Assembly (NCBI GenBank): GCA_020137815.1 | Contig: CM035361.1 | Span: 797,524 to 861,523 of the forward strand | Source: Hormiphora californensis | Taxonomy: Eukaryota > Ctenophora > Tentaculata > Cydippida > Pleurobrachiidae | Reading direction: 5' to 3' | Length of the DNA: 64,000 nucleotides | Shown: one piece after another, positions 1 to 11,089 of the stretch | Position numbering within the stretch: the first letter of the stretch is position 1 | How the letters are laid out: the number at the start of each line of letters is the position of its first letter | Made by a program: the position numbers and the translations under genes | Notes under the pieces: generated by a model | Databases searched by the model: none | The model's input: only the letters and a program-made list of their open reading frames with translations | Told to the model about the DNA's origin: nothing

Positions 1-205
1 CACACTTTTGGAACTTCCAGTGGAAGTTTGTTGATATTTTCGAATGAATTTCAACAATTCAGTCCCCATAGTTATCACTCCAGTTGCCATGGCAACCGTT
101 TTATTCACGTTAAAAGTGACGAAAAGAACCACCCGGCGAAGCCGGGTGGGTTATCAATTAAAAGCCCTTACTTGAGGCGCACCCAATGGGTGCGCTAGTA
201 TACCA
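1..205. mobile_element. End of a hairpin-bearing inverted-repeat element
   Basis: The first ~46 bases (starting CACACTTTTGGAACTTCCA) are the reverse complement of bases ~15777-15822, and bases ~120-195 match 14228-14300 in inverse orientation. The stretch carries two perfect GC hairpins: one at 129-149 with a GAA loop (CCACCCGGC/GCCGGGTGG) and one at 177-195 (GCGCACCCAATGGGTGCGC). It is best read as one end of the same element family that forms the 14.2-15.8 kb palindrome. Whether the element body lies to the left of the window cannot be seen. The inverted termini at 1 and 15822 could also bound one large composite unit. Confidence 0.55.
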
Positions 206-582
206 TAATAGGGCTTTAGCCTCCCAGCGGCCCTCATGAACTACCTACTCACGAATTTGTTTCGAGTTTTAACCTGTTTGACTGTTCTATCGAAATAAAA
301 TATCAAAAGCAGGTCAACAATTTTTGGGAAATAAACCATGGTGACGAAGTGTTCGTTACACAAAAAAAAAACACGGTTGAGGGAAAAAATAGAAAGGTAG
401 TGGTGAAGTATTAGACGCTCTCAGTAAGCAATGCTCCCCAATCAACGGATCAGCACATACTGGTATATGCTGATAATTAGCAGACATACCCTACTGCAAT
501 CCATGTAATACCACGTGACACACAACACCATATATGGGCATACCACGTGACACACAACACCATATTTGGGCAGATCAGCTGA

Positions 583-1304
583 TTAGCAGGCATACCCTAC
601 TGCAATCCAAGTAATGCTCCAGTGATAATCCTTTGCTTGCTGTACAGTTAGTCCTGCATCTTTGGTGTATACGTAAACTCGGAAAGATGTTTCGGTGATG
701 GTATAGGTTGCAGATCCTCCTGTAAGAGAATATGGAGTTAAAAATTGTTGAAATCTTTCAGCTATGACGGGCGCTATGACTTGCTAGACACTATATCCTA
801 TATTTACCTTTTGCCCTCCAATGGCTTGATTTTCCGTTGAGAGTGGTAACTACGTTAGGGGATGCTACAAATTCACACTCGGTCATGTCGATATCTGTAT
901 ACATTCCAACAGGAGTGGAATAGTCTGTCCAGGTTGTACCTCCCATGCCTGAAATGAATAAGTAGAACATGGTGCAAAATTGGACCTTTTTTATTAACAT
1001 CGTCTAGCCCCCATCTCGGCTGTGGATCTACACTCTAAAGTCTATATGGTACATTACTAACCGGTAGTACCCCCCCAAATCCCAATATAGTACATTACTA
1101 ACCGGTAGTACCTCTCCAAATCCCAATATAGTACATTACTAACCGGTAGTACCTCCCCAATATAGTGCATTACTAACCGGTTGTTCCAGAACAAGTTCTC
1201 ACACAAAGACTCCGTCCCGCTGTTCCATCGTTATCATTAACAAGCACGACATCAGCGCTGACCAGCGCCATTGCCAGTAGAACAAGAGAAAAAACTCGTA
1301 GCAT
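583..1304 (-). CDS. Small secreted protein, CTHRC1/H-lectin-like domain (3 exons, 134 aa)
   Basis: Three exons join in phase: 1178-1304, 808-948 and 583-719 (127+141+137 bp = 135 codons including the stop). The start is chosen because ATG at 1304 opens a clear signal peptide (MLRVFSLVLLAMALVSA). The mature part has Cys residues in an RSLCVRTCSG segment, then a domain with TECEFVASPNVVTTL, a SSHW motif, SFRVYVYT and a closing WSITWIAVGY. This pattern recalls the beta-sandwich of animal proteins related to the CTHRC1 C-terminal domain and H-type lectins (FRV..V, W.I.WIA.G). The family assignment is inference. A partial second copy of the last codons (WIAVGYVC and a stop) lies at about 466-507, so the 3' end was duplicated. 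No role beyond an extracellular, possibly ligand-binding protein can be given. Confidence 0.7.
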
Positions 1305-1351
1305 CACGACAGGAAATAAAAGAAACTTCTGATTCATCTGTTATATATCTC

Positions 1352-2755
1352 GACCAAAACGCGGAGTTTTTACGTCAGCCGACCCGAAACCGGATTAAAT
1401 TTGGCCACCCGCTGGTCTCAGGGCCTCCAAATATGTCAAAATATGTTTAAATTATCATTCTGGGTCATTTAGACCTTTTAATTACATGTAATTACCCTTT
1501 AATTACATGTAATTACATTTTAATTATATGTAATTACTTTCAATTACATTCCAATTACTTCAGCACCTCGAGAGCTTTCGAACGCACCCTAGAACACCTT
1601 TCTACTCCTTCTAATTGCCGAGATCTGCATACCCCTTATTTTGACTGTTTTTCGCGTCCTACCCCTTATAGGTTTGGGTATGGCCATCGCCACACCCCCT
1701 ATACGTCGCGGGACCTCGAGACCTTTCCAACGAGCCATAGAACACCTCTCTACTACTTCAGGGGGCTTCAAAACTTTCACTCTAAAAATATCTATGGTTT
1801 TATGGTTTATGGTTACCTCGACCAAAACGCGGAGTTTTTACGTCAGCCGACCCGAAACCGGATTAAATTTGGCCACCCGCTGGTCTCAGGGCCTCCAAAT
1901 ACGTCAAAATATGTCTGAATTGTCATTTGGGGTCATTTAGACCTTTTAATTACATGTAATTACCCTTTAATTACATGTAATTACTTCCAATTACATGTAA
2001 TTACTTCCAATTACATTCCAATTACTTCAGCACCTCGAGAGCTTTCGAACGCACCCTAGAACACCTTTCTACTCCTTCCAATTGCCGAGTTCTGTATACC
2101 CCTTATTTTGACTGTTTTTCGCGTCCTACCCCTTATAGGTTTGGGTATGGCCATCGCCACACCCCCTATACGTCGCGGGACCTCGAGACCTTTCCAACGA
2201 CCCATAGAACACCTCTCTACTACTTCAGGGGGCTTCAAAACTTTCACTCTAAAAATATCTATGGTTATGGTTTTATGGTTTATGGTTTATTACGTCAGCC
2301 GACCCGAAACCGGATTAAATTTGGCCACCCGCTGGTCTCAGGGCCTCCAAATATGTCAAAATATGTCTGAATTGTCATTTGGGGTCATTTAGACCTTTTA
2401 ATTACATGTAATTACCCTTTAATTACATGTAATTACATTTTAATTACATGTAATTACTTCCAATTACATTCCAATTACTTCAGCACCTCGAGAGCTTTCG
2501 AACGCACCCTAGAACACCTTTCTACTCCTTCTAATTGCCGAGTTCTGTATACCCCTTATTTAGACTGTTTTTCGCGTCCTACCCCTTATAGGTTTGGGTA
2601 TGGCCATCGCCACACCCCCTATACGTCGCGGGACCTCGAGACCTTTCCAACGAGCCATAGAACACCTCTCTACTACTTCAGGGGGCTTCAAAACTTTCAC
2701 TCTAAAAATATCTATGGTTTTATGGTTATGGTTTTATGGTTATGGTTTTTTTTCA
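1352..2755. repeat. Tandem satellite, ~467 bp x 3
   Basis: Three near-identical ~467-bp units start at about 1352, 1816 and 2288. Each has a TACGTCAGCCGACCCGAAAC start, a run of AATTACATGTAATTA palindromes and an AACACCTCTCTACTACTTC segment. The open frames in it recur in every unit (a GMAIATPPIRRGTSRPFQR peptide) and are repeat shadows. The unit also carries small internal length changes in a TATGGTT run. Confidence 0.85.
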
Positions 2756-3018
2756 TCTGGTATTAAGGGCCTGTCGGCTCGGCCCCGTTGTTTTAGTTTT
2801 AGGGGGGATGTTTTAGGGGGGATGGGTTGAGTTTGGGTTATATTCGGGTCGGGGGGCCTTGCCAGGCCCCGAATGGTTATGGTTATGGTTTTTTTTTCAT
2901 CTGGTATTAAGGGCCTGTCGGCTCGGCCCCGTTGTTTTAGTTTTAGGGGGGATGTTTTAGGGGGGGTGGGTTGAGTTTGGGTTATATTCGGGTCGGGGGG
3001 CCTTGCCAGGCCCCGAAT
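2746..3018. repeat. Direct duplication, ~135 bp x 2
   Basis: Two copies of a G/T-rich unit (TATGGTTTTTTTTCATCTGG ... GCCTTGCCAGGCCCCGAAT) follow the satellite directly. The copies differ by a few bases. No coding signal was seen. Confidence 0.75.
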
Positions 3019-3170
3019 AGTAGTTTACTGCACCAGATGTTGTTAAAGTGTGAGCTTTAACAACTTTAAAAACTCCCCACCATGACCTTTTCGCATCTTA
3101 ACGAAAAAAATGAGGTGTGACTACATATGATGCTATATTCCCTTTTCTCTTCTATCACTTGAATAGATAT

Positions 3171-3273
3171 TACAATCGGACCCCGATAAACCGATCCAAA
3201 TTTACCGAAAGGGTAAAGTTCCCCCAATAATGATAATAAACGAGTATCCCGGTAAATCGGAGTCCGACTGTAC
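3171..3273. mobile_element. MITE, family TACAGTCGGACCCCG, diverged copy
   Basis: Terminal repeats TACAATCGGACCCCG and the inverse CGGAGTCCGACTGTA bound about 100 bp. The same TIR recurs at 27.8, 38.5, 48.3, 49.6 and 56.1 kb. A TA-flanked CAGTCGGACCCCG terminus resembles pogo/Tigger-type (Tc1/mariner superfamily) non-autonomous elements; that link is inference. Confidence 0.6.
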
Positions 3274-4236
3274 ATAGTTTTATCAACGATATAGGTATTT
3301 CATTTCTCTTCTGCATATCCTGTCTACCCTCGTCTATATTATAAAGTAGAAATGAACGTCGTGATGAGTATGATGATGTAGTATCCCACGTGCAAATGGT
3401 GGGGGGTTGCCAAGGAGGTGCCTTGGGAGGGGTATTGGAGATTGTGGGGGGATACTGCACGTACATGTTGTTGGTTGTTTGTTGTGTGTTCCTGTGGTGT
3501 TTTGGGATCTACTGCTGGGGCCGCCATGATTGCAAAAGCTTTTCTACCTACGTACCCCATTGCAATTGATTCTCTTCACACCTACAATTCTACGGATCTT
3601 TATCACCTGATTCTACATGTTATTCAGCGGGATTTCCCTTGATGTTTATCACCAGTGCTCTACCACTCTACCCGATATGGAGAGACGAAGAGTAAGAGGG
3701 GGAGAGAGACATGGGGACGGGTGGGGGGATGTTGTAAGACTACAACGGGCTTCCTAGTTGTACATACTAGTGAGGTGTCACGGTCACAAAACTGGCTGTA
3801 ACACGCTCAGTTGCGAGGGACAACGGTGTTGCTCCTTCATAAAATACTTCAATGGCACGTTTTCAGGAAATGTAAGCCGCGCAATGTGGTGCGCAATTTA
3901 GTGCTACTATACGGTTTGAGTGATTCATAAATGATCGGAAATGTCTGTCCCGCCTTCACATTAGATGGTTATGAAAATAAAGGTTGGCGGGGAAACATAG
4001 CATTATGAGACATAATGCAGTTATTCTTGTTAGTAGAATGTTTTCATTTGTCGTTTTATTCTACACCAGTGTTCCTAGAAATCGGAAATCAGTCAGTTAT
4101 TGTGTGTAGGTCAGGGAATAACTTTTGTACTTTTTTCTCAGGTCAAGTTTTGAAGACAATACAATTGAAGCCAATTCTCATGTCTTGTTTACTATCCTCA
4201 GCTGATCACTCCTCGAATAAAGTAAGTTACCAATTA
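3274..4236. other. Non-coding stretch, degraded repeats
   Basis: No exon with splice signals was found on either strand. A segment at ~3757-3870 (TACATACTAGTGAGGTGTCACG ... GCTCCTTCATAAA) shares its edge with 63.88 kb and its end motif with the Penelope-like copy at 29.9-31.1 kb, so it is a repeat relic. Confidence 0.5.
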
Positions 4237-4347
4237 CCAGGAACCGACCGAATCAGGAAATACTGGTCCCTGATTGGCTGATAACCAGTCACGTGACCTA
4301 AATAACGAGTTCTGATTGGTTGTTTACTTGTTTCGGTCAGTTCCTGC
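4237..4347. mobile_element. MITE CAGGAACCGACCGAA, copy 1
   Basis: A 110-bp element with ~15-bp inverted ends (CAGGAACCGACCGAA / TTTCGGTCAGTTCCTG) and the internal motif CAGTCACGTGACCTAAATAA. This is the first of eight copies in the window; the other seven are at 10.6, 18.8, 38.7, 49.3, 55.7, 57.8 and 59.7 kb. High identity points to recent spread. Confidence 0.85.
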
Positions 4348-4912
4348 CAGTTACCTAATAAGCAACTACAGATCAGATGAGAGAGTCTCCAAAATGTTCA
4401 ATTTCAGAATCGGAAACATTTTTTGTAAGAAGTAAACGTATATTTCCTGGCTTCTGGCCAGCCAAACAGTAACTGAAATATATATACCGAAGCAAACATT
4501 TACAGGACACATTGTTGAAAGATCTCCTACCAAAGGCACCGACTGTAACTAATCTCGCACGGCTAGACGATAAACTGGTTGCACTGCAGATTGGCACCAT
4601 TCTACTGAGTTTGGAGACGATTAATCTTTCAATAACAGGTATACAACCTTGCCTTGCTCGACCCTCTTTCACCGCACACCACACGGCGAAACAAATTTAA
4701 AGGAGGGTAGTAGAACATAACAGTTGAACTTCAGTTGCTCACCTGTAGTTAAGGTCTGACGTGATCTGACCCACAAGGAAAATTTTGATTAGCTCAAATA
4801 GACAAATTCGTGGTTCACCAATCACCTTAGCTTCATTAGTGAAATATTGTTTCAGTCCTTGATGGGTTCAAAAAAATGGAATTTTGTTTGATCCTAAAAG
4901 TGCTGCATTATG
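4348..4912. other. No gene seen
   Basis: A short open frame at 4373-4684 (minus) has no splice context or recognisable motif. I see nothing else supportable here. Confidence 0.4.
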
Positions 4913-6383
4913 CACGGCGTGCCCGAGGGTAGTTTAACATTTGTTTTGGTGTCCATCTCCAATTCCGGTTGTAACTGTTGGGGAAGACCTTCCTGAACGT
5001 CGTGGCGGAGCGGGAATAATCATGTAGACCCGCTCCGGCTTCAGAAAATCGAGAAAAATATAGCTATCTTTTTTTTCACTTTGAAAATAAGACGTTTTTT
5101 ATTAAAAGATCCTTGATCAGTAAGATACGGTTGTCCCCCACCTATTTTTTGACGTAGAATCGAATGCCGTTGAAGTCAAATCTCTAAAATGTTGGCAAAA
5201 TGGAGAAAATCACGTTTTTAGGTGTTTTTTGGTGAAAAAAGCGTTCAAACTGGTAGTAGATGATGAGATAGAGTCCCAAAAATATCAAAAATCGATTTTT
5301 TGGGTCTTTTTCGCCCTAGGAACAGAGTTTCATGAAAATCTGGACTCTGGTACAACGCCTATTCTCCGTTTGCTTTCAAAGAAGATGAATATTGCTCTAA
5401 TTTAGCCAATTTTGAAGAAAAGGCGTCCAAAATGATACTAGTTGACATGATGTAGTCCCAAAAACGTGAAAATCATCAATTTTAGGCATTTTATACCCTA
5501 GAAACAAATGGACATGGTGGTCGGATGATATTTATTATCTCGGTAGGCCTCTGAAGTAGGTGGAAATAGCCACAATGTAGAGATTGTGGTAAATGAATGT
5601 GAATAAACGTTTACCAAACCCACTTTAGCACCTGCTAAGTTGAAGAGTGGCTCTTGCATAATCCAGAGGCCCACTAAAGTGGGTTTGGTAAGCGTTTATT
5701 CACATTCATTTACCACAATCTCTACATTGTGGCTATTTCCACCTACTTCAGAGGCCTACCGAGATAATAAATATCATCCGACCACCATGTCCATTTGTTT
5801 CTAGGGTATAAAATGCCTAAAATTGATGATTTTCACGTTTTTGGGACTACATCATGTCAACTAGTATCATTTTGGACGCCTTTTCTTCAAAATTGGCTAA
5901 ATTAGAGCAATATTCATCTTCTTTGAAAGCAAACGGAGAATAGGCGTTGTACCAGATTTTCATGAAACTCTGTTCCTAGGGCGAAAAAGACCCAAAAAAT
6001 CGATTTTTGATATTTTTGGGACTCTATCTCATCATCTACTACCAGTTTGAACGCTTTTTTCACCAAAAAACACCTAAAAAACGTGATTTTCTCCATTTTG
6101 CCAACATTTTAGAGATTTGACTTCAACGGCATTCGATTCTACGTCAAAAAATAGGTGGGGGACAACCGTATCTTACTGATCAAGGATCTTTTAATAAAAA
6201 ACGTCTTATTTTCAAAGTGAAAAAAAAGATAGCTATATTTTTCTCGATTTTCTGAAGCCGGAGCGGGTCTACATGATTATTCCCGCTCCGCCACGACGTT
6301 CAGGAAGGTCTTCCCCAACAGTTACAACCGGAATTGGAGATGGACACCAAAACAAATGTTAAACTACCCTCGGGCACGCCGTG
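4913..6383. mobile_element. Foldback element with ~700-bp inverted arms
   Basis: The left arm begins CACGGCGTGCCCGAGGGTAG and the right arm ends with its exact reverse complement. The arms (about 4913-5626 and 5670-6383) are nearly identical apart from small indels. The centre holds a short asymmetric spacer around 5630-5670. The flanks share TATG, a possible 4-bp target duplication. No transposase is present, so it is a non-autonomous foldback or long-TIR element. The high arm identity suggests youth or gene conversion. Confidence 0.88.
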
Positions 6384-6788
6384 TATGTGGTAGCTTCTTC
6401 CAGTAACCAGGTTTAAAGGTACCGCCTCTAAAGCAAAAACAAACCGGGCCTAAGAGAAGAGGTTCCACGAAACCCCAAACCCGGTTTTCCCCATGTCTGT
6501 AGCACGCGAGAACACAAGTTGTACTCTAACCGCGCAGGGAACTCCCGCGCGCAGGTCACGTGATCAATTGGGTACTGGATAAATTGACAATTTTATTGAG
6601 ATTTGAGAATGACTCGGTCGTTTTAAAATTGGCTAAGTACTGCCCTGTACTGTATACATTATTTACACTTAACTTACCATGATTCCCCAGTTTCAACTTT
6701 CATAGCTCCCAAATCCACCCTTGCTTGTGCGGAAAGTTTGGGTGCTCAAACTTAACCCACCCCCGAACTGCGTCCCCCTGCCTCATAC
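6384..6788. other. 3' flank of the lectin-like gene
   Basis: No robust exon. A 19-bp candidate micro-exon at 6678-6696 (minus, phase 2-in/2-out) could continue the gene at 6789-8006, but its acceptor is AAG rather than CAG, so I leave it out of the model. Confidence 0.3.
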
Positions 6789-8006
6789 CTACAAACTCCA
6801 TTTTACTACTGTCTGTGGTTGTTGGAGGTGCTGCTGTTGTAGGGAACGAACTCCAGTCTCCTGTGATCCATGTTGTCGGTCCAATTGGTCCTGTAATATT
6901 GAAGGGGGATGGGGAGGCCCTGTTATTGATTAGTATCGGGTGTTGAGAAGTCTGGCAAGTCAGACATACCCGAAATTAAGATAGACCCTAAAATTCAGTA
7001 CTACCCCAAGTTCCACTCACCTGTTGTTGGATCATCCGTTGGCCCAGTGTCCCCCTCACTATCCGGATCTACCCACACCAGTACCTCCGCAATATGCATT
7101 ACAATGTGTTTCTTCCTCTCCTTCTGAATGGGTTTATTATCCTCTAATCGCACCCCGGTAACCACACCAAACTCTGATCCTGCCCTAGAGGGGATGTTTG
7201 GTTGCGATGTTAGGGCTGTATTAGGGTCTGATCCAACCCTAAAGGTTTACATCTTAGTAGTGTTGGGTTCGATGTTAGGGCTGTATTGTGGTTGGATTGA
7301 GTTTTACCAAATTTCATATACAAGAAGATTACAATATGTACAGGGAAGATTATCCTACCGTTAAATCGGGGTGCCGTTAAATCGGGGGTCATTAAATCTG
7401 GGTCCGACTATTATACCAGAACGTCCTAATATTTACCGCTTACCTACAGGGGATGTGATAGGTTTGCTCCTCAACAGATGCCGCATCAGGGTTGGTTTTA
7501 GTGATTGTTCCACATGTCTTCTTTGTGCCGTTTGTGCCAAGGAGAATTATCTGGGTTCCGATGATTCTGTCTCGCAGTCTTGTTGTGCTCATCGTATCGG
7601 AGGGTGTGTAGATTCTGAGGGAATGAGGTTCATAAAACCACCTCCATGATCAGGATGGGAATATTCTTAGGACGGCACTCCTACCCTCCCTACTAAAATA
7701 CTAAATTAATTGTTGAGTTAAAAACTTACATCATCGTTCCTCAAATGTTCGAGAATGAAGACCTTACCTGTTAATAACAGATACACCAGTGACATCAGAC
7801 CTTGGAGTCTCGAGCAAGGCCTGCCACCACTTCTTCGTATTCCACTTCTTGCTGTAGTAGTACGTGCTTACTGAACCGTCAACTGCTTTCCAGGCATACC
7901 CTTTTCCACGATGTCCTATTGCTGATGCCGTTGTCAAGGGAACGGTAACAGGAGCAGGATAGCATTGTCCAAGAAAGAGTAGGAGAAGGTAGGGCATCCT
8001 TGGCAT
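6789..8006 (-). CDS. Fucolectin/discoidin-like secreted protein A (3' end open)
   Basis: Exons, in transcript order: 7768-8006, 7444-7614, 7021-7184 and 6789-6890; all junction phases agree. ATG 8006 opens a signal peptide (MPRMPYLLLLFLGQCYPA). The next part has KAVDGSVSTYY, WWQALLETP and VSVINR. Exon 2 has LRDRIIGTQIILLG and a Cys-Gly pair, and exon 3 ends HIAEVLVW. This order (AVDG, WW..L, V.I.NR, R..G..I..G, CG, C, EV.V) is that of the FTP (fucolectin/tachylectin-4/pentraxin-1) F5/8-type-C fold, known for carbohydrate binding. Exon 4 encodes a Thr/Pro-rich mucin-like linker (PTTAAPPTTTDSS). The 3' end is not resolved. Two paralogues follow upstream (8.6-9.2 and 11.1-12.2 kb). Calcium or fucose ligands cannot be confirmed. 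Confidence 0.7.
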
Positions 8007-8590
8007 GATTAGCAAAATGAAATTGTAACAAACGAAAATGAAAGGTGTTATCTGGGCGTTGTAGACAGCAACTTAGCTCTCTTTTAGGCATGTGCTTGCC
8101 CGTCATCTATCATTTAGCGATAAATGATATAATTGTTTCTTTCTTTCTTCCTCCTTCTACCTACTTACCTATCTATTTCCTGGCTCTCTACCGTCCACTT
8201 TTCATACCTCTTTGGCTCTCCATCTAACTATCTCCTTCTGCTAATTATAGCTAACCCCATTTAAGCCACGGGGTAATTGCCAGTGAAGTGATTAAAATGA
8301 ATTTCACTTTCACCACTGATCTGCTATAAAAGTGAAGTACATACACGGTTCTAGCAAGTTAACCGGTCGAAGGGTCCGTGTCGCGTTTTATCTTTGTTAG
8401 GATTATTAAAAGCAATGTTTGTTAGCAATATGAATCAGAAGCAGAGAGGAAAAGAAAAGGACACTCAAACCAGCATAAATACGAGAATCATGCTCAGTTT
8501 TATCACTCTATCTTGTACATAGAAAAGTTATACATTCTAAATGATTTGGTTTGAAAAATCAAAGCTAATCATGGGTTGTTATAAACTTAC
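8007..8590. other. Intergenic or intron, no gene seen
   Basis: Pyrimidine-rich stretch at 8130-8240 and otherwise unremarkable sequence. It separates lectin-like copies A and B. A terminal exon for copy B should lie here if B is intact, but none was recognised. Confidence 0.4.
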
Positions 8591-9222
8591 CAAACCCGTA
8601 AAGAATAACTTCAGAAACATGAAGAACGTTTGTGTCTAGGCGTTCCAGTATCACACCCATCACTTTCTCCGTTGTCTTGTCGCAGGTTACCCGGTATGTC
8701 TGGTCTTTAACTGAGGTTGCATCTGGTAGGGTGACGTTGATCCACCCACAAGTGGTGGTCACAGTTTCACCGAGCAGAGAAACCTTCGTACCTATGATCC
8801 TGTCTCTACATTTAGTGGGATATTCCAACGCCCACCAGTCTTGCCCTGTGGCGATCCTAATAGTACGGGAGATAAACAATTAAGAAATTACTTCTATACA
8901 CCATTAAGCGACAGAATCTTGACCACTATCACTCAATCGTTGTCGTCGGAACTGGCGTGATCATGATAAGAAATGAACAATTCTAACTATATCCAAACCT
9001 GTTGATAATGTCCACATAGACAACTTTACTGGAGGGTGTTTCTAGGTACAAGGCTAGCCACTCTGTGACAGATGTGTTGTGGCCAGAGTGATAGAAAGTC
9101 GCTACTTTGTCATCAAACGCTTTGTCTGGCGAATACAACGGCTTGGCTCTGCGCTGGTCTTCTTCATAGAGTGATCTTGATTTGCCAAAAGATACTGGAA
9201 GTTTGGAATATCCCGAAATTGT
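8591..9222 (-). CDS. Fucolectin/discoidin-like protein B, partial (2 exons)
   Basis: Exons 8999-9222 and 8591-8856 join through a phase-2 junction (IINR, then IATGQDWWALEY). The first exon carries KAFDDKVATFYHSG, EWLALYLETP and VVYVDIINR. The second has KCRDRIIGTKVSLLG, TTTCGWIN, QTYRVTCDK, KVMGVIL and a closing VSEVILYGFG. Cys pairs, R..G..I..G and EV.LYG match the FTP/F-type lectin pattern better than either neighbour. No signal-peptide exon upstream and no 3' exon were identified, so the gene may be truncated, or I missed small exons. Confidence 0.6.
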
Positions 9223-9691
9223 CTGCAGGACTGAGTATTATGAACAAAGTTGTTGGGGACACCACCATCATTCATTACTAGAAAGTTTCAAGAAATAAAA
9301 TAGGTAGAAAATTAGACATATGAAAATAAGGTGTTTTCAGTAAGAACAGTTTCTATGTCTATCTATCCGGCATAGTACAAGTAGGGGATACTAGCGCAGT
9401 ATGCACACAGAATACAATACCCCTGTAAATGCTTGTTTTGTTCAAACCCATTCGAACAAGGTAAGAAAATACAGTTGTCTTACGGCTTTTATTTTGTCCC
9501 TACCAGTAACCACGCCAGTGTCCCTGATTGCACTAGTAAACGACAATTAGGCTTTATTATCTAGAGCACCCAGCAAGGCATGAGGGGAGAAAGAGCCAAT
9601 AGGTAAAGAGGAACACCGGTATTTCAGAATTTCGTCTGGTGGTAGAGAGATAGGAAATACAGCTGGGCGATGGTAAACTTGGTAGATTTCA
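9223..9691. other. No gene seen
   Basis: The expected 5' exon of copy B (signal peptide) should lie here or beyond the next element. I found no ATG followed by a hydrophobic stretch and a donor site. Confidence 0.35.
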
Positions 9692-10438
9692 GTGGGGGGT
9701 ACGTCACCTTTTTTTTTGCCCACTGCCCACATTATTCTTAAATTTTGAATTTGCCCACATGGGCAAAAGTGGGCAAAAGTAGGCAAAAGTAGGCAAAAAA
9801 ATTAAATCCATAAAAAATATATGCTATCAACCAGGTAATCGTCTGTGACAAAGGTTTTTCACCACTAATGTCCTCCTAGAGGTCCCCCCTATCGATTCCA
9901 ACCGATAATTTATTTGCTCAGGGTTGATAAGGCTCCATATCCAACTGGGAAAAATGGGCAAAATATGTTGGTAAAATTAGGAAAATTGGTCATTTTAGGC
10001 ACGTTTCTCACATAATTGGAGTGGAAAATTTTTCTGGTTTTTCTGGGACCCCATTGGAGTACAATGCAAGTGGAAAACCTTTGTTATGTATCAGTTCCCT
10101 AAATAGCCCCAAAATGACGAAAAATCACTGGCCTTTGCCTAATTTTGCCAAAAATTTTTGCCCACTTTTGTCCAGTCGGACATGGAGCCTTATCAACCCT
10201 AAGTCATAAGTAAGTACATTAATTATCGGTTGGAATCGATAGAGGGGACCTCTTGGAAGACATTGGAGGTGAAAAACATTTGTCACAGAGGGTTTTCTGG
10301 TAAAGTTTTGATGCTTATAATATTTTTGCCCACTTTTTGCCCACTTTGCCCACATTATACCTGTTTTTTGAGATTTCAGTTTGCCCATGTGGGCAAATGT
10401 GGGCAAATGTGGGCAAAAAAAAAGGTGACGACCCCCCC
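9692..10438. mobile_element. Inverted-repeat element with GCCCAC repeats
   Basis: The ends GGGGGGTACGTCACCTTTTT and AAAAGGTGACGACCCCCCC are inverted copies. Subterminal runs of GGGCAAAAGT / TTTGCCCAC repeat in tandem. Inner segments CGATTCCAACCGATAATT (~9894) and AATTATCGGTTGGAATCG (~10220) are also inverted, so most of the 750 bp can fold back. No coding capacity. Confidence 0.75.
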
Positions 10439-10578
10439 ATTTCAGTAGTACAGCTGAGCTATGAAATAGTAATCAGGTGTGGGGACGTTCCCAAGCTATA
10501 ACATAGACGAACGAATTGTCATAGATGGAAGAGAGATCAATAAATAACAAGGGAGTTATCTTGAGCACCCATGGGTAG

Positions 10579-10682
10579 CAGGAACCAACCGAATCAAGGA
10601 AATACTGGTCCCTGATTGGCTGATAACCAGTCACGTGACCTAAATAACGAGTTATGATTGGTTGTTTACTTGTTTCGGTCGG
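10579..10682. mobile_element. MITE CAGGAACCGACCGAA, copy 2
   Basis: Same family as 4237-4347; its right terminal repeat is truncated after TTTCGGTCGG. Confidence 0.8.
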
Positions 10683-11089
10683 TAGTACTCGTGGTAGATA
10701 CCTTGTTCTAAAGAAAGGAAGTAAGACTTGAGAGATCTTACAGACCTCGCGTATTTTCTAGGGAGGACTGGAGAGAGATCCCACCGTGCTGTTTAACTTT
10801 GCCAGAGTTAAACAAGCTCTTGGTAGGCTCAAACATACTATTTCCCACATTTTCAACCGAGTCACCAATGCATTTCCACCCCACTGCTACTAGGACTATC
10901 ACTTACCAGGTCTCGATTTGCCGGATAGGAAAGTGTCCCTAACTATGTATAACCCCTTCCTGTCCCTTTTGCCCCATTCCCCTTCCCCCTTTCTCTTCCC
11001 TCGCCCCGTCCCCCTTCCACCCTTGTTGTATCCCCAGGACACAGGTATATCAAAAGACCGCGAGTACCCTGCTACCTGTATTCACTTAC

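Noticed and set aside
1641-2830. Repeated MTVFRVLPLIGLGMAIATPP open frames as a gene family
   Set aside because: They recur exactly once per satellite unit, with no introns, no codon-type constraint visible and stops at unit edges.
5914-6096. Short coding frames within the 4.9-6.4 kb palindrome
   Set aside because: They are mirrored in the other arm, lack homology to any transposase, and are what AT-rich inverted DNA gives by chance.
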